Shown piece after piece: positions 16,019 to 25,059 of a stretch of DNA of 64,000 bases. The notes beneath the pieces are model-generated. The model made no database searches, was not told the origin of the DNA, and saw only the letters and a program-made list of their open reading frames with translations. The position numbers and the translations under genes were made by a program. Source of the stretch: Polycyclovorans sp964425915 (GTDB lineage: Bacteria > Pseudomonadota > Gammaproteobacteria > Nevskiales > Nevskiaceae); contig CAYROO010000001.1 in NCBI GenBank assembly GCA_964425915.1, forward strand, positions 62,001-126,000, in the 5' to 3' direction. How positions within the stretch are numbered: the stretch's first letter is position 1; every line of letters begins with the position of its first letter.

Positions 16019-18091
16019 TTACCCCAGTTGCCCGACATGGCGGATACGCGTGGTGTCGGGCAGTTCGTGAAAGGCGAGCACATGCGCCTGGGGGACCGCC
16101 GCGCGAAGGAATCGCGCGAGCGTCTGGCGGAGCGTGCCGGGCACCAGCAGAACCGTGGGTTCGCCAACGGCGTCCTGTTGCCGGGCCTGCGTTTCCAACG
16201 AGGTTTGCAGTCGTTCCGCAAGGCCGGGCTCCAAGGCGTTCTGTGGGTGTTGCAGACCTTCCTGCAACAGCCGCTCCAGTGCGGACGAAAGGGTGAAAAC
16301 GGGCAGATCAGCGGCACCGGGCGGTGCAATGCTGGCGACGATCTGTCGTGACAGCGCCTGGCGCACCGCCACCAACAAGGCCTGTGGGTCCTGAGTGCGC
16401 GGCGCATGCTCCGCCAGGGCTTCCAGCACCCCGCGGAGATTGCGCACCGGCACCCGCTCACCCAGCAGTCCCTGCAGGACCCGGGTAAACACCGCCAGCG
16501 GCAGCACCTTCGGCACCAGGTCCTCGACCAGCTTGGGGCTGTGCTGGGCGGTGGCGGTCAATAGCGACTGCGCTTCCTCGATGCCCAGCAGCTCCTGGGC
16601 GTGGTCACGCAACAATTGCGACAAATGGGTGGCGATCACGGTGGCGGCATCCACCACGGTGTAGCCCTGGGCCTGGGCATAGGCGCGCTGGCCCGGTTCA
16701 ATCCATAACGCCGGCAGCCCGAACGCAGGGTCGTGGGTGGCGATACCCTCCACCGGGCCCAGCACCTGGCCGGCATCCAGCGCCAGATCACGGTCGGGGT
16801 GGCATTCCCCCGCCGCCAACTCGACACCGTGCAGCAACACGCGGTAGCGGTTGGGCGCCAGCTGCAGGTTGTCACGCACATGCACCGGCGGGTACAGAAA
16901 GCCCAGCTCTTCCGACAGCTTGCGGCGGATACCGCGGATGCGCGCCATCAGCTCGCCGCCGCGCGCGCTGTCGGCCAGCGGAATCAAGCGATAACCCAGT
17001 TCCAGCCCGACCGGGTCTACCGGCGGCAGATCCTGCCAGCCGAGCTCGGCGGGCGTCTCACCCTGGGGCTCCGTGGCCGCATCGGGTGCGGCCTTGGCCT
17101 GGGCGCGCCGATGCAGCCACACCGCCGCGGCGGCCAGCAGTGCCGCCAGCAGCAGGAAGGCCATATTCGGCATTCCGGGGACCAGACCGATCAGCCCCAT
17201 CAGCCCAGCCGCCATCGCCACCGCACGGCCATCACCGACCAGCTGGGTGTTCATCTGCCCGCCGATGGCCTGGGCGCGCGACATGCGTGTGACCAGAATG
17301 GCCACCGCCGTCGACAGCAGCAATGCCGGGATCTGCGCCACCAGTCCGTCGCCGATGGTCAGCAGGGCGTACACCTCGAACGCCTCGCCGAAAGCCATCT
17401 GGTGGGCCATGGTGCCGATGGCGACACCGCCCAGCACATTGACGAACAGGATCAGCAGGCCGGCGACGGCGTCGCCCTTGACGAACTTGCTGGCGCCATC
17501 CATGGCGCCGTAGAAGTCAGCTTCCTCGCGGATCTCCTCGCGCCGTGCCTTGGCCTCCTCGCGGGTCAGCAGGCCAGCGTTGAGGTCGGCGTCAATCGCC
17601 ATCTGGCGGCCAGGCATGGCATCGAGGGTGAAGCGGGCCGACACTTCCGAGACGCGCCCGGCGCCCTTGGTGATCACCGCGAAATTGATGATGGTGAGAA
17701 TCAGGAACACCACCAGACCGACGGCATAGTTGCCGCCGATCACGAAATTGCCGAAGGCCTCGATCACCCGGCCAGCCGCCCCCGGACCTTCGTGGCCGCT
17801 GAGCAGCACCACACGGGTGGAGGCCACATTGAGCGCCAACCGGAACAGCGTCGCCAGCAGCAGCACCGTGGGAAACACGGTGAAGTCCAGGGGTCGCAGC
17901 ACGTAGACCACCCCCAGCATCACCACCAGCGACAGCGCGATGTTGAGCGTGAAGAAGAAGTCCAGCGCCAACGCCGGCAACGGCACCACCACCATGGCCA
18001 GCAGCAAGAACACCACCACCGGCGCACCCAGCGCCTGGACGCCGTTGCCGCGGAAGCTGGACAGCGCGGCAAGGGCTTTCATGGCTGACAC
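16019..18091 (-). CDS. flhA: Flagellar export gate protein FlhA
   Basis: 690 residues. The N-terminal half has eight predicted membrane segments, including the FHIPEP family region RFTLDAMPGRQMAIDADLNAG and the cytoplasmic loop EEAKARREEIREEADFYGAMDGASKFVKGD. The C-terminal half is the cytoplasmic ring that binds export chaperone-substrate complexes. It forms the nonameric gate of the type III export apparatus and uses proton motive force. Start and length match the family. Confidence 0.97.
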   Translation of the reverse strand: MSAMKALAALSSFRGNGVQALGAPVVVFLLLAMVVVPLPALALDFFFTLNIALSLVVMLGVVYVLRPLDFTVFPTVLLLATLFRLALNVASTRVVLLSGHEGPGAAGRVIEAFGNFVIGGNYAVGLVVFLILTIINFAVITKGAGRVSEVSARFTLDAMPGRQMAIDADLNAGLLTREEAKARREEIREEADFYGAMDGASKFVKGDAVAGLLILFVNVLGGVAIGTMAHQMAFGEAFEVYALLTIGDGLVAQIPALLLSTAVAILVTRMSRAQAIGGQMNTQLVGDGRAVAMAAGLMGLIGLVPGMPNMAFLLLAALLAAAAVWLHRRAQAKAAPDAATEPQGETPAELGWQDLPPVDPVGLELGYRLIPLADSARGGELMARIRGIRRKLSEELGFLYPPVHVRDNLQLAPNRYRVLLHGVELAAGECHPDRDLALDAGQVLGPVEGIATHDPAFGLPALWIEPGQRAYAQAQGYTVVDAATVIATHLSQLLRDHAQELLGIEEAQSLLTATAQHSPKLVEDLVPKVLPLAVFTRVLQGLLGERVPVRNLRGVLEALAEHAPRTQDPQALLVAVRQALSRQIVASIAPPGAADLPVFTLSSALERLLQEGLQHPQNALEPGLAERLQTSLETQARQQDAVGEPTVLLVPGTLRQTLARFLRAAVPQAHVLAFHELPDTTRIRHVGQLG

Positions 18092-18098
18092 CTGACCA

Positions 18099-19214
18099 TC
18101 AGGACTCCTCGAAGGGCTTGCCGAGTTCGTCCGGCACCTCCGGCGTCGGCGGCGGCAAGGTTTCGCCCCCGCGGATCCGGTAAGCCCAGGTCAGCACTTG
18201 CGCGACCGCCGCATAGAGTGCGGCGGGAATCTCCTGACCAACGGTGCTGCTGCGGAACAGGGCACGCGCCAGCGGCGGCGCCTCCAGCATCAAGATCCGC
18301 GCTTCGCCCGCCTTGTCGCGAATGGCCGCAGCCACCTCATCGGCGCCCTTGGCGACCACCACCGGCGCCCGCATCTCACCGGCTGAATAGCGCAGTGCCA
18401 CCGCAAAATGGGTGGGGTTGGTCACCACCACATCGGCGCTGGCCACAGCCTCGATCATGCGGCCGCGGCTGAGCTGCATGGCGCGCTCGCGGCGCTTCGC
18501 CTTAACCTCCGGCCGCCCTTCCGATTCGATGAATTCGCGCTTGATCTCATCGCGCGTCATGCGCAGCTGACGTTTGTGCTGCCACAACTGGAACGGCACA
18601 TCGATGCCTGCCACCAGGGCCAGGCCAACGAGGCCGATCAGCATCACCTCCAGCAGCATGTGACCGGTGGCAGCCAGCGCGGTCGGCAACGGCAAACCCG
18701 ACAGGCCCAGCAGGCGATCAGCCTGGAAGAAGATCCACAGCGCCACCAGCCCGCCAATCAGCATCATCTTGCCCAAGGCCTTGCCGAACTCGGCCGCCGC
18801 CTGCGCCGACACCAGCCGCGCCAGGCCCTTGAACGGATCGAGTCGCTTGAGGTCCGGCACCAGGCCCTTGGGCGAAAGGTGCAGCCCGCCAATCAGCGGC
18901 GGCGACACCAGTGACACCACCCAGGGCACCAACATCAGCACCAGCACCGCCAGCGCGCCGCCCTTCAGCCCGATTCCCAGGGCCTGCGCCGGATTGAGGC
19001 TGAGATCACCCGCGGCGGCCAATGCGGCGCGCATCTCCTCGGCAAGGCGGCCCAGCACCTGACCGCCGATGGCCACCAGCATGAGGGCGCCGGCGGTAGT
19101 GACCAGGGCCGAAGCCAGTTCCTTCGACCGTGCAATCTGTCCTTCCTCGCGGGCCTTCTCCAGGCGCCGCTCGGTCGGTTGTTCGGTGCGTTCGCCGGCG
19201 TCGGACTCACTCAT
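18099..19214 (-). CDS. flhB: Flagellar export switch protein FlhB
   Basis: 371 residues from the ATG at 19214 (MSESDAGERTEQPTERRLEKA), overlapping the fliR stop as ATGA. It has four membrane segments, then the cytoplasmic autocleavage domain with the NPTH motif in VVVTNPTHFAVALRY. Cleavage between Asn and Pro switches export from hook to filament substrates. A longer frame runs upstream to 19490 but lies inside fliR. Confidence 0.96.
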   Translation of the reverse strand: MSESDAGERTEQPTERRLEKAREEGQIARSKELASALVTTAGALMLVAIGGQVLGRLAEEMRAALAAAGDLSLNPAQALGIGLKGGALAVLVLMLVPWVVSLVSPPLIGGLHLSPKGLVPDLKRLDPFKGLARLVSAQAAAEFGKALGKMMLIGGLVALWIFFQADRLLGLSGLPLPTALAATGHMLLEVMLIGLVGLALVAGIDVPFQLWQHKRQLRMTRDEIKREFIESEGRPEVKAKRRERAMQLSRGRMIEAVASADVVVTNPTHFAVALRYSAGEMRAPVVVAKGADEVAAAIRDKAGEARILMLEAPPLARALFRSSTVGQEIPAALYAAVAQVLTWAYRIRGGETLPPPTPEVPDELGKPFEES

Positions 19215-19999
19215 GGCGCCTCCCTCGCCGGCCAGGTCTGCTGAAAGGCGTCGAACAGCGCATCCCAATACACCGACAGCGGGGTTCCCATCTGCGGCAC
19301 CCACAGCCACAGCAGCAGCAGCAGCGCCACCAGCGCTGCCGGCAAGCCAATCGCGAACAGGTTCAGCGCAGGCGCCGCCCGGCTGACCAGGCCGAAGCCC
19401 AGCTGCACCACCAGCAGGCTGGCCAGCACCGGCAGCGACAGGCTCAGCCCGGCTTCCAGCATCGGCACCATCAGCTGCAGCAGGGCCCACCAGGGCGGCA
19501 CCTCAAAGGGGCCATCGACCGGGACCGCCACATAGCTGTAGGCCAGCAGCCGGATCAGCGCGTGGTGGCCGTCGAGTGCCAGGAACAGCAGGCTGGCGAA
19601 GGCCATCAACAGGCTGCCCAGCACGGGCGATGCAGTACCCCGCAAGGGGTCATTGACCTGGGCGAAGGACAGCCCGGCGGTGGCGCTGATCAGTTCGGCC
19701 GCCAGCATCAGCGACTCGAACAACAGCTGCAGCAGGGTGCCCAGCATCAGCCCAATGGCGACATTGATGATCACCGCCAGCCACCAGGCGGCGCTGAACA
19801 TCGGCGGCGTCACCACCGGTGGCAACAGGGCGGCGAGGATCGGCGTCAGCACCACCGCCAGCAGCAGCCGTACCCGCCCGGGCACGGTGCGACCCCCCAG
19901 CACCGGCGCGGTGGCAACGAAAGCGCTGACCCGTAAGCCGGCCCAGGTGGTTTGAAGCAGTCCGCCCCAAAGGGCGACGTTGACGTCGGCGGTGATCAT
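19211..19999 (-). CDS. fliR: Flagellar export gate protein FliR
   Basis: 262 residues, six membrane segments, full family length. It begins MITADVNVALWGGLLQTTW and contains the conserved APVLGGRTVPGRVRLLLAVVL and SATAGLSFAQVNDP regions. The start at 19999 is the only one giving a normal N-terminus. A longer frame continues through the repeat and the gap but is not coding. No convincing ribosome binding site precedes it, because the repeat sequence begins within a few bases upstream of the start codon. It normally abuts or overlaps fliQ; here they are 323 bp or more apart. Confidence 0.93.
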   Translation of the reverse strand: MITADVNVALWGGLLQTTWAGLRVSAFVATAPVLGGRTVPGRVRLLLAVVLTPILAALLPPVVTPPMFSAAWWLAVIINVAIGLMLGTLLQLLFESLMLAAELISATAGLSFAQVNDPLRGTASPVLGSLLMAFASLLFLALDGHHALIRLLAYSYVAVPVDGPFEVPPWWALLQLMVPMLEAGLSLSLPVLASLLVVQLGFGLVSRAAPALNLFAIGLPAALVALLLLLWLWVPQMGTPLSVYWDALFDAFQQTWPAREAP

Positions 20000-20001
20000 T
20001 G

Positions 20002-20322
20002 TGGCGAACCCGCATCGCGCGAATCCACCCCGGCCCNNNNNNNNNNNNNNNNNNNNNNNNNNNNNNNNNNNNNNNNNNNNNNNNNNNNNNNNNNNNNNNN
20101 NNNNNNNNNNNNNNNNNNNNNNNNNNNNNNNNNNNNCGGCATCCATGCCGGGTCGTTCGCGCCACCCGCGAGCGGTGCTCGCAACAGCGGTTGTCGTGCC
20201 GTACACACCACACAGCGCTGGCCATCCTGGCGAACCGTCATCGCGCGAATCCACCCCGGCCCCGGCATCCATGCCGGGTCGTTCGCGCCACCCGCGAGCG
20301 GTGCTCGCAACAGCGGTGGCGC
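20002..20322. repeat. Repeat cluster between fliQ and fliR
   Basis: No gene is supported here. A unit containing CGCGCGAATCCACCCCGGCC, GGCATCCATGCCGGGTCGTT and CGAGCGGTGCTCGCAACAGC occurs complete at about 20229-20315. A second copy is split by the gap (left part 20002-20036, right part 20137-20190). GGCATCCATGCC and GCGAGCGGTGCTCGC are palindromic. The cluster lies between two genes that are usually contiguous. Confidence 0.88.
20037..20136. other. Assembly gap (100 N)
   Basis: Exactly 100 N within one copy of the fliQ-fliR repeat. The true length is unknown and more repeat copies may be missing. Confidence 0.98.
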
Positions 20323-20592
20323 TCACCCCACCCACTGCGGTATCGAGAGGATCAGGGCGCGGGTGTAGTCGACAATCACGCGCAGCATCCACGGGCCGGT
20401 GAGCACCAGCGCGGCGGCCACCGCCAGCACCTTGGGAATGAACGAGAGGGTCATTTCGTTGATCTGCGTGGCCGCCTGGAACAGGCCGATCAGCAGGCCG
20501 GAGATCAGCGCCGCCAGCAGCAGCGGTGCCGCCAGCAGCACCGCCACCTCGATGGCGGCGCGGCCCTGGGTGAGGACGTCCTCCGGCGTCAT
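20323..20592 (-). CDS. fliQ: Flagellar export gate protein FliQ
   Basis: 89 residues with two membrane hairpin segments. Contains AIEVAVLLAAPLLLAALISGLLIGLFQAATQINEMTLSFIPKV, a pattern that identifies FliQ; the length is exact for the family. It joins FliP and FliR in the helical export gate. It overlaps fliP by four bases, but its downstream neighbour fliR is separated by the repeat cluster. Confidence 0.95.
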   Translation of the reverse strand: MTPEDVLTQGRAAIEVAVLLAAPLLLAALISGLLIGLFQAATQINEMTLSFIPKVLAVAAALVLTGPWMLRVIVDYTRALILSIPQWVG

Positions 20593-21326
20593 CCGAAGCT
20601 CCGCACCAGCGACCCCGCCACCAGGGTCCAGCCGTCTACCAGCACGAACAGCATCAGCTTGAACGGCAGCGAAATCATCATCGGCGACAGCATCATCATG
20701 CCGAGGCTCATCAGCACACTGGCCACCACCAGGTCGATCACCACAAAGGGGATGAACAGCAGGAAGCCCACCTGGAACGCGGTCTTCAGCTCACTGGTGA
20801 GAAAGGCAGCCGCCATCACGGTGAGCGGTACTTCCTCCGGCGTCTTGAACCCCTCCGGATGCCCCGACAGCTCGGCAAACATCAAAAGGTCGGATTCCCG
20901 CGTCTGCGACAACATGAACTGGCGCATCGGATCGGCCGCTTTCGGTGCCGCCTCGGCGAATGCCATTTCACCGTCCAGGTAAGGCCGCACACCGTCGCCC
21001 CAGACCCGCTCGAAGGTCGGCTGCATGACGAATCCGGTCAGCAGCAGCGCGAGGCCGACCAGAATGGGATTGGAGGGCGTGCCGGCCGTCCCCAGCGCCT
21101 GACGCAGCAGGGCCAACACGATCAGAATGCGGGCAAAGCCGGTGGTGCACATCAGCAGCGCCGGCAGCACGCTGAGCAGGGTCATCGCGCCCAGCACCTG
21201 CAGGCTCAGACTCCACTGGGCGCCACCGCCTTCGGTGGGGGTCATGGTCAGCGCTGGAATCTGCGGCAGTTCCTGCGCCCCGGCGGTCCCCGCCAGCATC
21301 AGCAACAGCAGGGCGAGCGCTCTCAT
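20589..21326 (-). CDS. fliP: Flagellar export gate protein FliP
   Basis: 245 residues from the ATG at 21326, overlapping fliO as ATGA. It has a signal peptide (MRALALLLLMLAGTAGA), as FliP proteins do. It then has four membrane segments with LLMCTTGFARILIVLALLRQALG and IPFVVIDLVVASVLMSLGMMMLSPMMISLPFKLMLFVLVDGW. It is the core subunit of the export gate. A longer frame to 21371 would begin inside fliO. Confidence 0.96.
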   Translation of the reverse strand: MRALALLLLMLAGTAGAQELPQIPALTMTPTEGGGAQWSLSLQVLGAMTLLSVLPALLMCTTGFARILIVLALLRQALGTAGTPSNPILVGLALLLTGFVMQPTFERVWGDGVRPYLDGEMAFAEAAPKAADPMRQFMLSQTRESDLLMFAELSGHPEGFKTPEEVPLTVMAAAFLTSELKTAFQVGFLLFIPFVVIDLVVASVLMSLGMMMLSPMMISLPFKLMLFVLVDGWTLVAGSLVRSFG

Positions 21327-21619
21327 GAGCCCTGCTCCTTCAGCGTCGCGGCGAAGCCGCTGCGCGACCACAGCGGCGAAATGCCCGCGGGACTCACCCC
21401 GACCAGTACCTTGTCGCCCTCCACTTCCAGCAGCACCAGCTGCTGGCGGGGACCGAGGTGCTGAACCGCACAGACCTTCACCTGCCCGTTGGCCTGCGGC
21501 AGCAGACGGAAGCGGCGTACCGCGCGGCCGGCGAACAGAATCACCGCCACCACCACCGCCAGCATCACCAGCATCTGCAGGACGGCGCCGAAGCCCGGAC
21601 CGGCCGGGACGGTTTCCAT
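21323..21619 (-). CDS. fliO: Flagellar assembly protein FliO
   Basis: 98 residues. One membrane helix (LQMLVMLAVVVAVILFAGRAVRRF) precedes a small cytoplasmic domain holding HLGPRQQLVLLEVEGDKVLVGVSPAGI, typical of FliO. It helps assemble the FliP ring. It lies three bases after fliN and overlaps fliP. Confidence 0.9.
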   Translation of the reverse strand: METVPAGPGFGAVLQMLVMLAVVVAVILFAGRAVRRFRLLPQANGQVKVCAVQHLGPRQQLVLLEVEGDKVLVGVSPAGISPLWSRSGFAATLKEQGS

Positions 21620-21622
21620 GGC

Positions 21623-21964
21623 TCAGCGCAGCTTGCGAATACGCTCGGCCGGGCTGACCACATCGGTCAGTCGCACACCGAACTTCTCGTTCACCATCAC
21701 CACTTCGCCATGGGCGATCAAGGTGCCGTTGACGTAGACATCCAGCGGCTCGCCGGCGGCGCGTTCCAGCTCCACCACCGAGCCCTGCGACAGCTGCAGC
21801 AGGTTGCGGATGGGGATGCGGGTGCGGCCCACTTCGATCGACAAGGTCACGGTGACATCGAGGATGACGTCGAGATTGACATCGGGTGCGCCACCACCGC
21901 CGGCTTCCAGCGTAGGCAGCGAAGCGGGCGTGGCATTGGCGGCGGGTTGTACATTGACGGTCAT
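21623..21964 (-). CDS. fliN: Flagellar motor switch protein FliN
   Basis: 113 residues. A variable N-terminal part is followed by a SpoA (SPOA) domain with VNLDVILDVTVTLSIEVGRTRIPIRNLLQLSQGSVVELERAAGEPLDVYVNG. It is a C-ring component that works with FliM. It begins nine bases after fliM. Confidence 0.95.
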   Translation of the reverse strand: MTVNVQPAANATPASLPTLEAGGGGAPDVNLDVILDVTVTLSIEVGRTRIPIRNLLQLSQGSVVELERAAGEPLDVYVNGTLIAHGEVVMVNEKFGVRLTDVVSPAERIRKLR

Positions 21965-21973
21965 GGGGTCACC

Positions 21974-22969
21974 TCAGGCAGCTTTGGCAGGCGGCTCACG
22001 CCGCAGGACGGAATCGATCTTCAGGGCATGGCGGCCGTGCGAGACGCCCAGCGTCCCGGACAGCACCGGCAGGTCGTCGACACAGATGTCAATTTGATCC
22101 GGCATGTCGATCGGAATGACATCGCCGGGCTTCAGCGCCACCAGCTGCCGCAGGCTGAGCCGCGGCGACGCCAGCTGGGCGGACATCTCCACCATGGCGT
22201 TCTGGATCTGCTGGCGCAGATTCACGGTCCAGCGCTCGTCGCGCTCGCCGCGGTCGGACTGCAGACCGGCATCCAACTGCTCGCGGATCGGCTCGATCAT
22301 GGCGTAGGGCATGACGATATGCAGGTCGCCCTCGGCACCATCGAGATCGACATGGAACTTCGAGACCACCAGGATCTCGCTGGGCGCGACGATGTTGGCA
22401 AAGTGCGGGTTGACCTCGGAGTTGACGTACTCGAAGTCGAGGTTCATTACCGGCTGCCAGGCCTCGGTGAGGTCGGTGAACACGCTCTTCAGCAGCAGCG
22501 AGATCACCCGCATTTCGGTGGGCGTGAATTCGCGCCCCTCGATCTTCACCGGGAACCGGCCGTCGCCGCCAAAGAAGGTGTCGACGCAGGCAAACACCAG
22601 TTTCGGCTCAAACACCACCAGCGCCGTGCCACGCAGCGGTTTGATCCGCACCAGATTGATGTTGGTCGGCACGTACAGGGTGTGCACGTAGTCGGAAAAC
22701 TTGAGCATCTCGACGCCCTTGATCGACAGCTCCGGGCTACGCCGCAGCAGGTTGAACAGGGACACCCGATAGTGCCGCGCGAAACGCTCGTTGATCATCT
22801 CCAGCGTTGGCAGCCGGCCCCGCACGATGCGGTCGTGCCCGGCCAGGTCGAAGGTGCGTACCTCGCCCGGCAGTGGTGGGGCGTCGGTGTCGACAGCGCC
22901 CTGATCGACGCCGTGCAACAGGGCGTCGATTTCGTCCTGGCTCAGCAGGTCCTGGCCGCGTTCGCTCAT
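21974..22969 (-). CDS. fliM: Flagellar motor switch protein FliM
   Basis: 331 residues. The N-terminal CheY-binding motif LLSQDEIDALL is present, followed by the CheC-like middle domain (HYRVSLFNLLRRSPELSIKGVEML) and a C-terminal SpoA domain. It receives CheY-P and sets the direction of rotation. It overlaps fliL by four bases. Confidence 0.97.
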   Translation of the reverse strand: MSERGQDLLSQDEIDALLHGVDQGAVDTDAPPLPGEVRTFDLAGHDRIVRGRLPTLEMINERFARHYRVSLFNLLRRSPELSIKGVEMLKFSDYVHTLYVPTNINLVRIKPLRGTALVVFEPKLVFACVDTFFGGDGRFPVKIEGREFTPTEMRVISLLLKSVFTDLTEAWQPVMNLDFEYVNSEVNPHFANIVAPSEILVVSKFHVDLDGAEGDLHIVMPYAMIEPIREQLDAGLQSDRGERDERWTVNLRQQIQNAMVEMSAQLASPRLSLRQLVALKPGDVIPIDMPDQIDICVDDLPVLSGTLGVSHGRHALKIDSVLRREPPAKAA

Positions 22970-23454
22970 TGCATCACGAAGCTGGTGAAGTAGACGGCTT
23001 CCACCTGGCTCGCCACCGCCTCATCGGCCAGGGCGGAACGCAGGCGGTCCAGGGTGTCGACGCGCAGACGTTCGCGGCCCTCGACACTGATCAGATCGGG
23101 GTAGGGGTATCCGGCGAACAAGGTCAGCAGACCGTCCCGGATGGCGGGGTCCATGGCCGCGACCTTCTCGAACACTTTGGGGTCACGCGCCATCAACTGC
23201 ACTTCCACCTGCAGGTAGCGCAGGTTGCCGTTGTCGTTGACGTTGGCGACGAAGGCCGGCTCCAGCTTGTGGTACACCGGCGGCGGAATCGGCGCCGGCT
23301 CGTTGGCGTCGGACATGCCCTTGTGACCGAAATACCAGCCACCGCCACCGACGCCTCCCACCAGCACCAGGCCAATGAGTATCAGCGGCAGCTTGGAGCG
23401 CTTCTTGGGCGGCGGTGCAGCCGCTTCGGGGGCGTCATCGTCTTCGAGGGGCAT
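22966..23454 (-). CDS. fliL: Flagellar basal-body protein FliL
   Basis: 162 residues from the ATG at 23454, which has GGAAG six bases upstream; a GTG at 23481 is a possible alternative. A short cytoplasmic acidic/Pro segment is followed by a membrane helix (LPLILIGLVLVGGVGGGGW) and a periplasmic FliL domain ending YFTSFVMQ. It stabilises stators around the basal body. It heads the fliLMNOPQ group behind its own sigma-54-like promoter. Confidence 0.92.
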   Translation of the reverse strand: MPLEDDDAPEAAAPPPKKRSKLPLILIGLVLVGGVGGGGWYFGHKGMSDANEPAPIPPPVYHKLEPAFVANVNDNGNLRYLQVEVQLMARDPKVFEKVAAMDPAIRDGLLTLFAGYPYPDLISVEGRERLRVDTLDRLRSALADEAVASQVEAVYFTSFVMQ

Positions 23455-23502
23455 GTCGGCTTCCGGTTGGGGCGGGCGCACATTGGCGCTTTCCCGTCAC
23501 CC

Positions 23503-23518
23503 TGCAAGCCGCGTGCGA
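23503..23518 (-). promoter_or_regulatory. Candidate sigma-54 promoter for fliL
   Basis: On the minus strand TCGCACGCGGCTTGCA matches the -24/-12 consensus TGGCACG-N4-TTGCW with one mismatch in the -24 GG, and has the required ten-base spacing between the two core dinucleotides. It sits between the fliK stop (23524) and the fliL ATG (23454), placing the predicted start of transcription near 23492. The rpoN2 and activator genes lie in the same cluster. Confidence 0.6.
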
Positions 23519-23523
23519 TCAGC

Positions 23524-25059
23524 TCAGGCGAAGCCGTCCATTAGGCCCGACGGTTGCTGCCGTTGGTCGCCGATCCGCAGGCTGTCCGCGGTGTCCTCGT
23601 CGGCACTGCGACGGCTCAGCCTGCGCTCGGGCGCGCGCTCGCGGCCAGATGACGGATCCCCGACGTCGGCCCCCATCAGCTGCAGACCGCGCGCCGCCAG
23701 CTGACTGGCCAGCTCGGGCAGCGATTGCGCCAACAGCAGACGTGCCTGCGCATCCGTGCTTCCGAGACTGAGCGCCACCTGCCCTTCGCGCACGGCGATA
23801 TGCACTTCCACCTCGCCCAGCGACGGCGGATCCAGCCGCATCCGAGCCTGCCAGGTGTCGTGGTCGAGCATGTCCACCACCTGCTCGGCGAGCACGGGTG
23901 CCGGGTCCGCCGCCGGCAGCGCTGGGCGCTCCCGCATCAAGGTCGCCTCGGCGAGACCCGTCGACGGCGCCGGGGTGAGGGTCATCCCCGACAGCGGGGC
24001 GACCGCGGCCGGCGTGGTCGGCATCGCCGGCATACGCAGCCCTGCCTCAGCAGATGCGCGGTCCATCGCGGCCGACGGCATCGCTGAATCCGCTTCAGCC
24101 GCAGCGGTCAGCATCGGCTCCTTGGGCAGGCTGTCTGCCCGAAACGCCGCGCGCGTCGGCATCACCGCGGTGGCGATCGGCGCGGCATCACGGGGTGAGC
24201 CGCCCGCGCTGCCGCGACCCTCTGGCAGCTTGGGCGCGGTGCCATCAAGGATCACCGTCGCGCGCTGCAGGCGCGACCCACTCTCGACCGCCGGAGCTGC
24301 CACGGTGCCGACGATACCCGTCGGAGTGGGTGCGGCGCCCTGGGAAGATGGGCTTGCTGGGGCCAGTGCCGAGGCCTGGCGTGTGACGGTAGCGCCATCA
24401 GCCTCATGGGTGGTGCCGGTATCGGCAGGGCGCTGCACAGCCGCCACCGGCGCAGAGCCGGGACTGCCGACCTCGATGGTGGGCATCATCGGCACTGAAG
24501 CGGCGGCTGCGTCGACTGGCGGCGTCATGGCCGCGACCGCGCCTTCGGCAGCCGCGGCCTCGGCGTTGCGTGTAGTGGCATCGTCCGCCGCCAGCAGGGC
24601 GGCGCGCGCATCGCGCAACAGCGACACGATGGAAACCTGTGTCGACGCCGCAGTGGGCGTGTCGGTGGCGGCCGTTGCGGTCTTCACCCGTGCCGGCTGA
24701 ATGCGGACCCAGGCGGGCTCGGCAGCCGGGCGGGCCGCCGCGGCCTGGATCCGCGCGTCGACCGACGCGGTATCGATGTCGGGATCGGTGTCGGCATCGG
24801 CGGCCATCGCCGATGGCAGGCTTTCCCGCCCCAGTGTGGGCTCGGTGAGTGAGCCCGCGGGTCGTGCCTGAGCGGCCGGCAGGATCGCTTGCCCCGGCTG
24901 TGACGGCACAGCCCAGGGCGTGGGGACCGCACTGGCGGTGGCCTCGCCTGCGCCCAATAGCGCCGCCAACTGCGACAGAAAGCCGTTGGCGCCCGACGCT
25001 GACGCGGCGACCTGCGGCGGCGCAACGGCACCATTTGCCGGCAGCGCCATCACGTCCAT
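23524..25059 (-). CDS. fliK: Flagellar hook-length control protein FliK
   Basis: 511 residues, low-complexity and rich in Ala/Pro/Thr for the first 380, as expected of a molecular ruler. The conserved C-terminal domain (about 400-470) has MRLDPPSLGEVEVHIAVREGQVALSLGSTDAQARLLLAQSLPEL in pieces recognisable as Flg_hook. It measures hook length and triggers the FlhB switch. Its start overlaps the fliJ end by ten bases. Confidence 0.92.
   Translation of the reverse strand: MDVMALPANGAVAPPQVAASASGANGFLSQLAALLGAGEATASAVPTPWAVPSQPGQAILPAAQARPAGSLTEPTLGRESLPSAMAADADTDPDIDTASVDARIQAAAARPAAEPAWVRIQPARVKTATAATDTPTAASTQVSIVSLLRDARAALLAADDATTRNAEAAAAEGAVAAMTPPVDAAAASVPMMPTIEVGSPGSAPVAAVQRPADTGTTHEADGATVTRQASALAPASPSSQGAAPTPTGIVGTVAAPAVESGSRLQRATVILDGTAPKLPEGRGSAGGSPRDAAPIATAVMPTRAAFRADSLPKEPMLTAAAEADSAMPSAAMDRASAEAGLRMPAMPTTPAAVAPLSGMTLTPAPSTGLAEATLMRERPALPAADPAPVLAEQVVDMLDHDTWQARMRLDPPSLGEVEVHIAVREGQVALSLGSTDAQARLLLAQSLPELASQLAARGLQLMGADVGDPSSGRERAPERRLSRRSADEDTADSLRIGDQRQQPSGLMDGFA

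Noticed and set aside
16733..18088. 451-codon plus-strand frame opposite flhA
   Set aside because: Antisense shadow of flhA; His/Gln/Arg-rich, no start signal and no recognisable domain.
20000..20392. Extension of the fliR frame through the repeat and the gap
   Set aside because: The extension translates repeat DNA and 100 N; FliR is already full length from 19999.
21458..22993. 511-codon plus-strand frame opposite fliO-fliN-fliM
   Set aside because: Crosses three flagellar genes in antisense; composition is that of reversed GC-rich codons.
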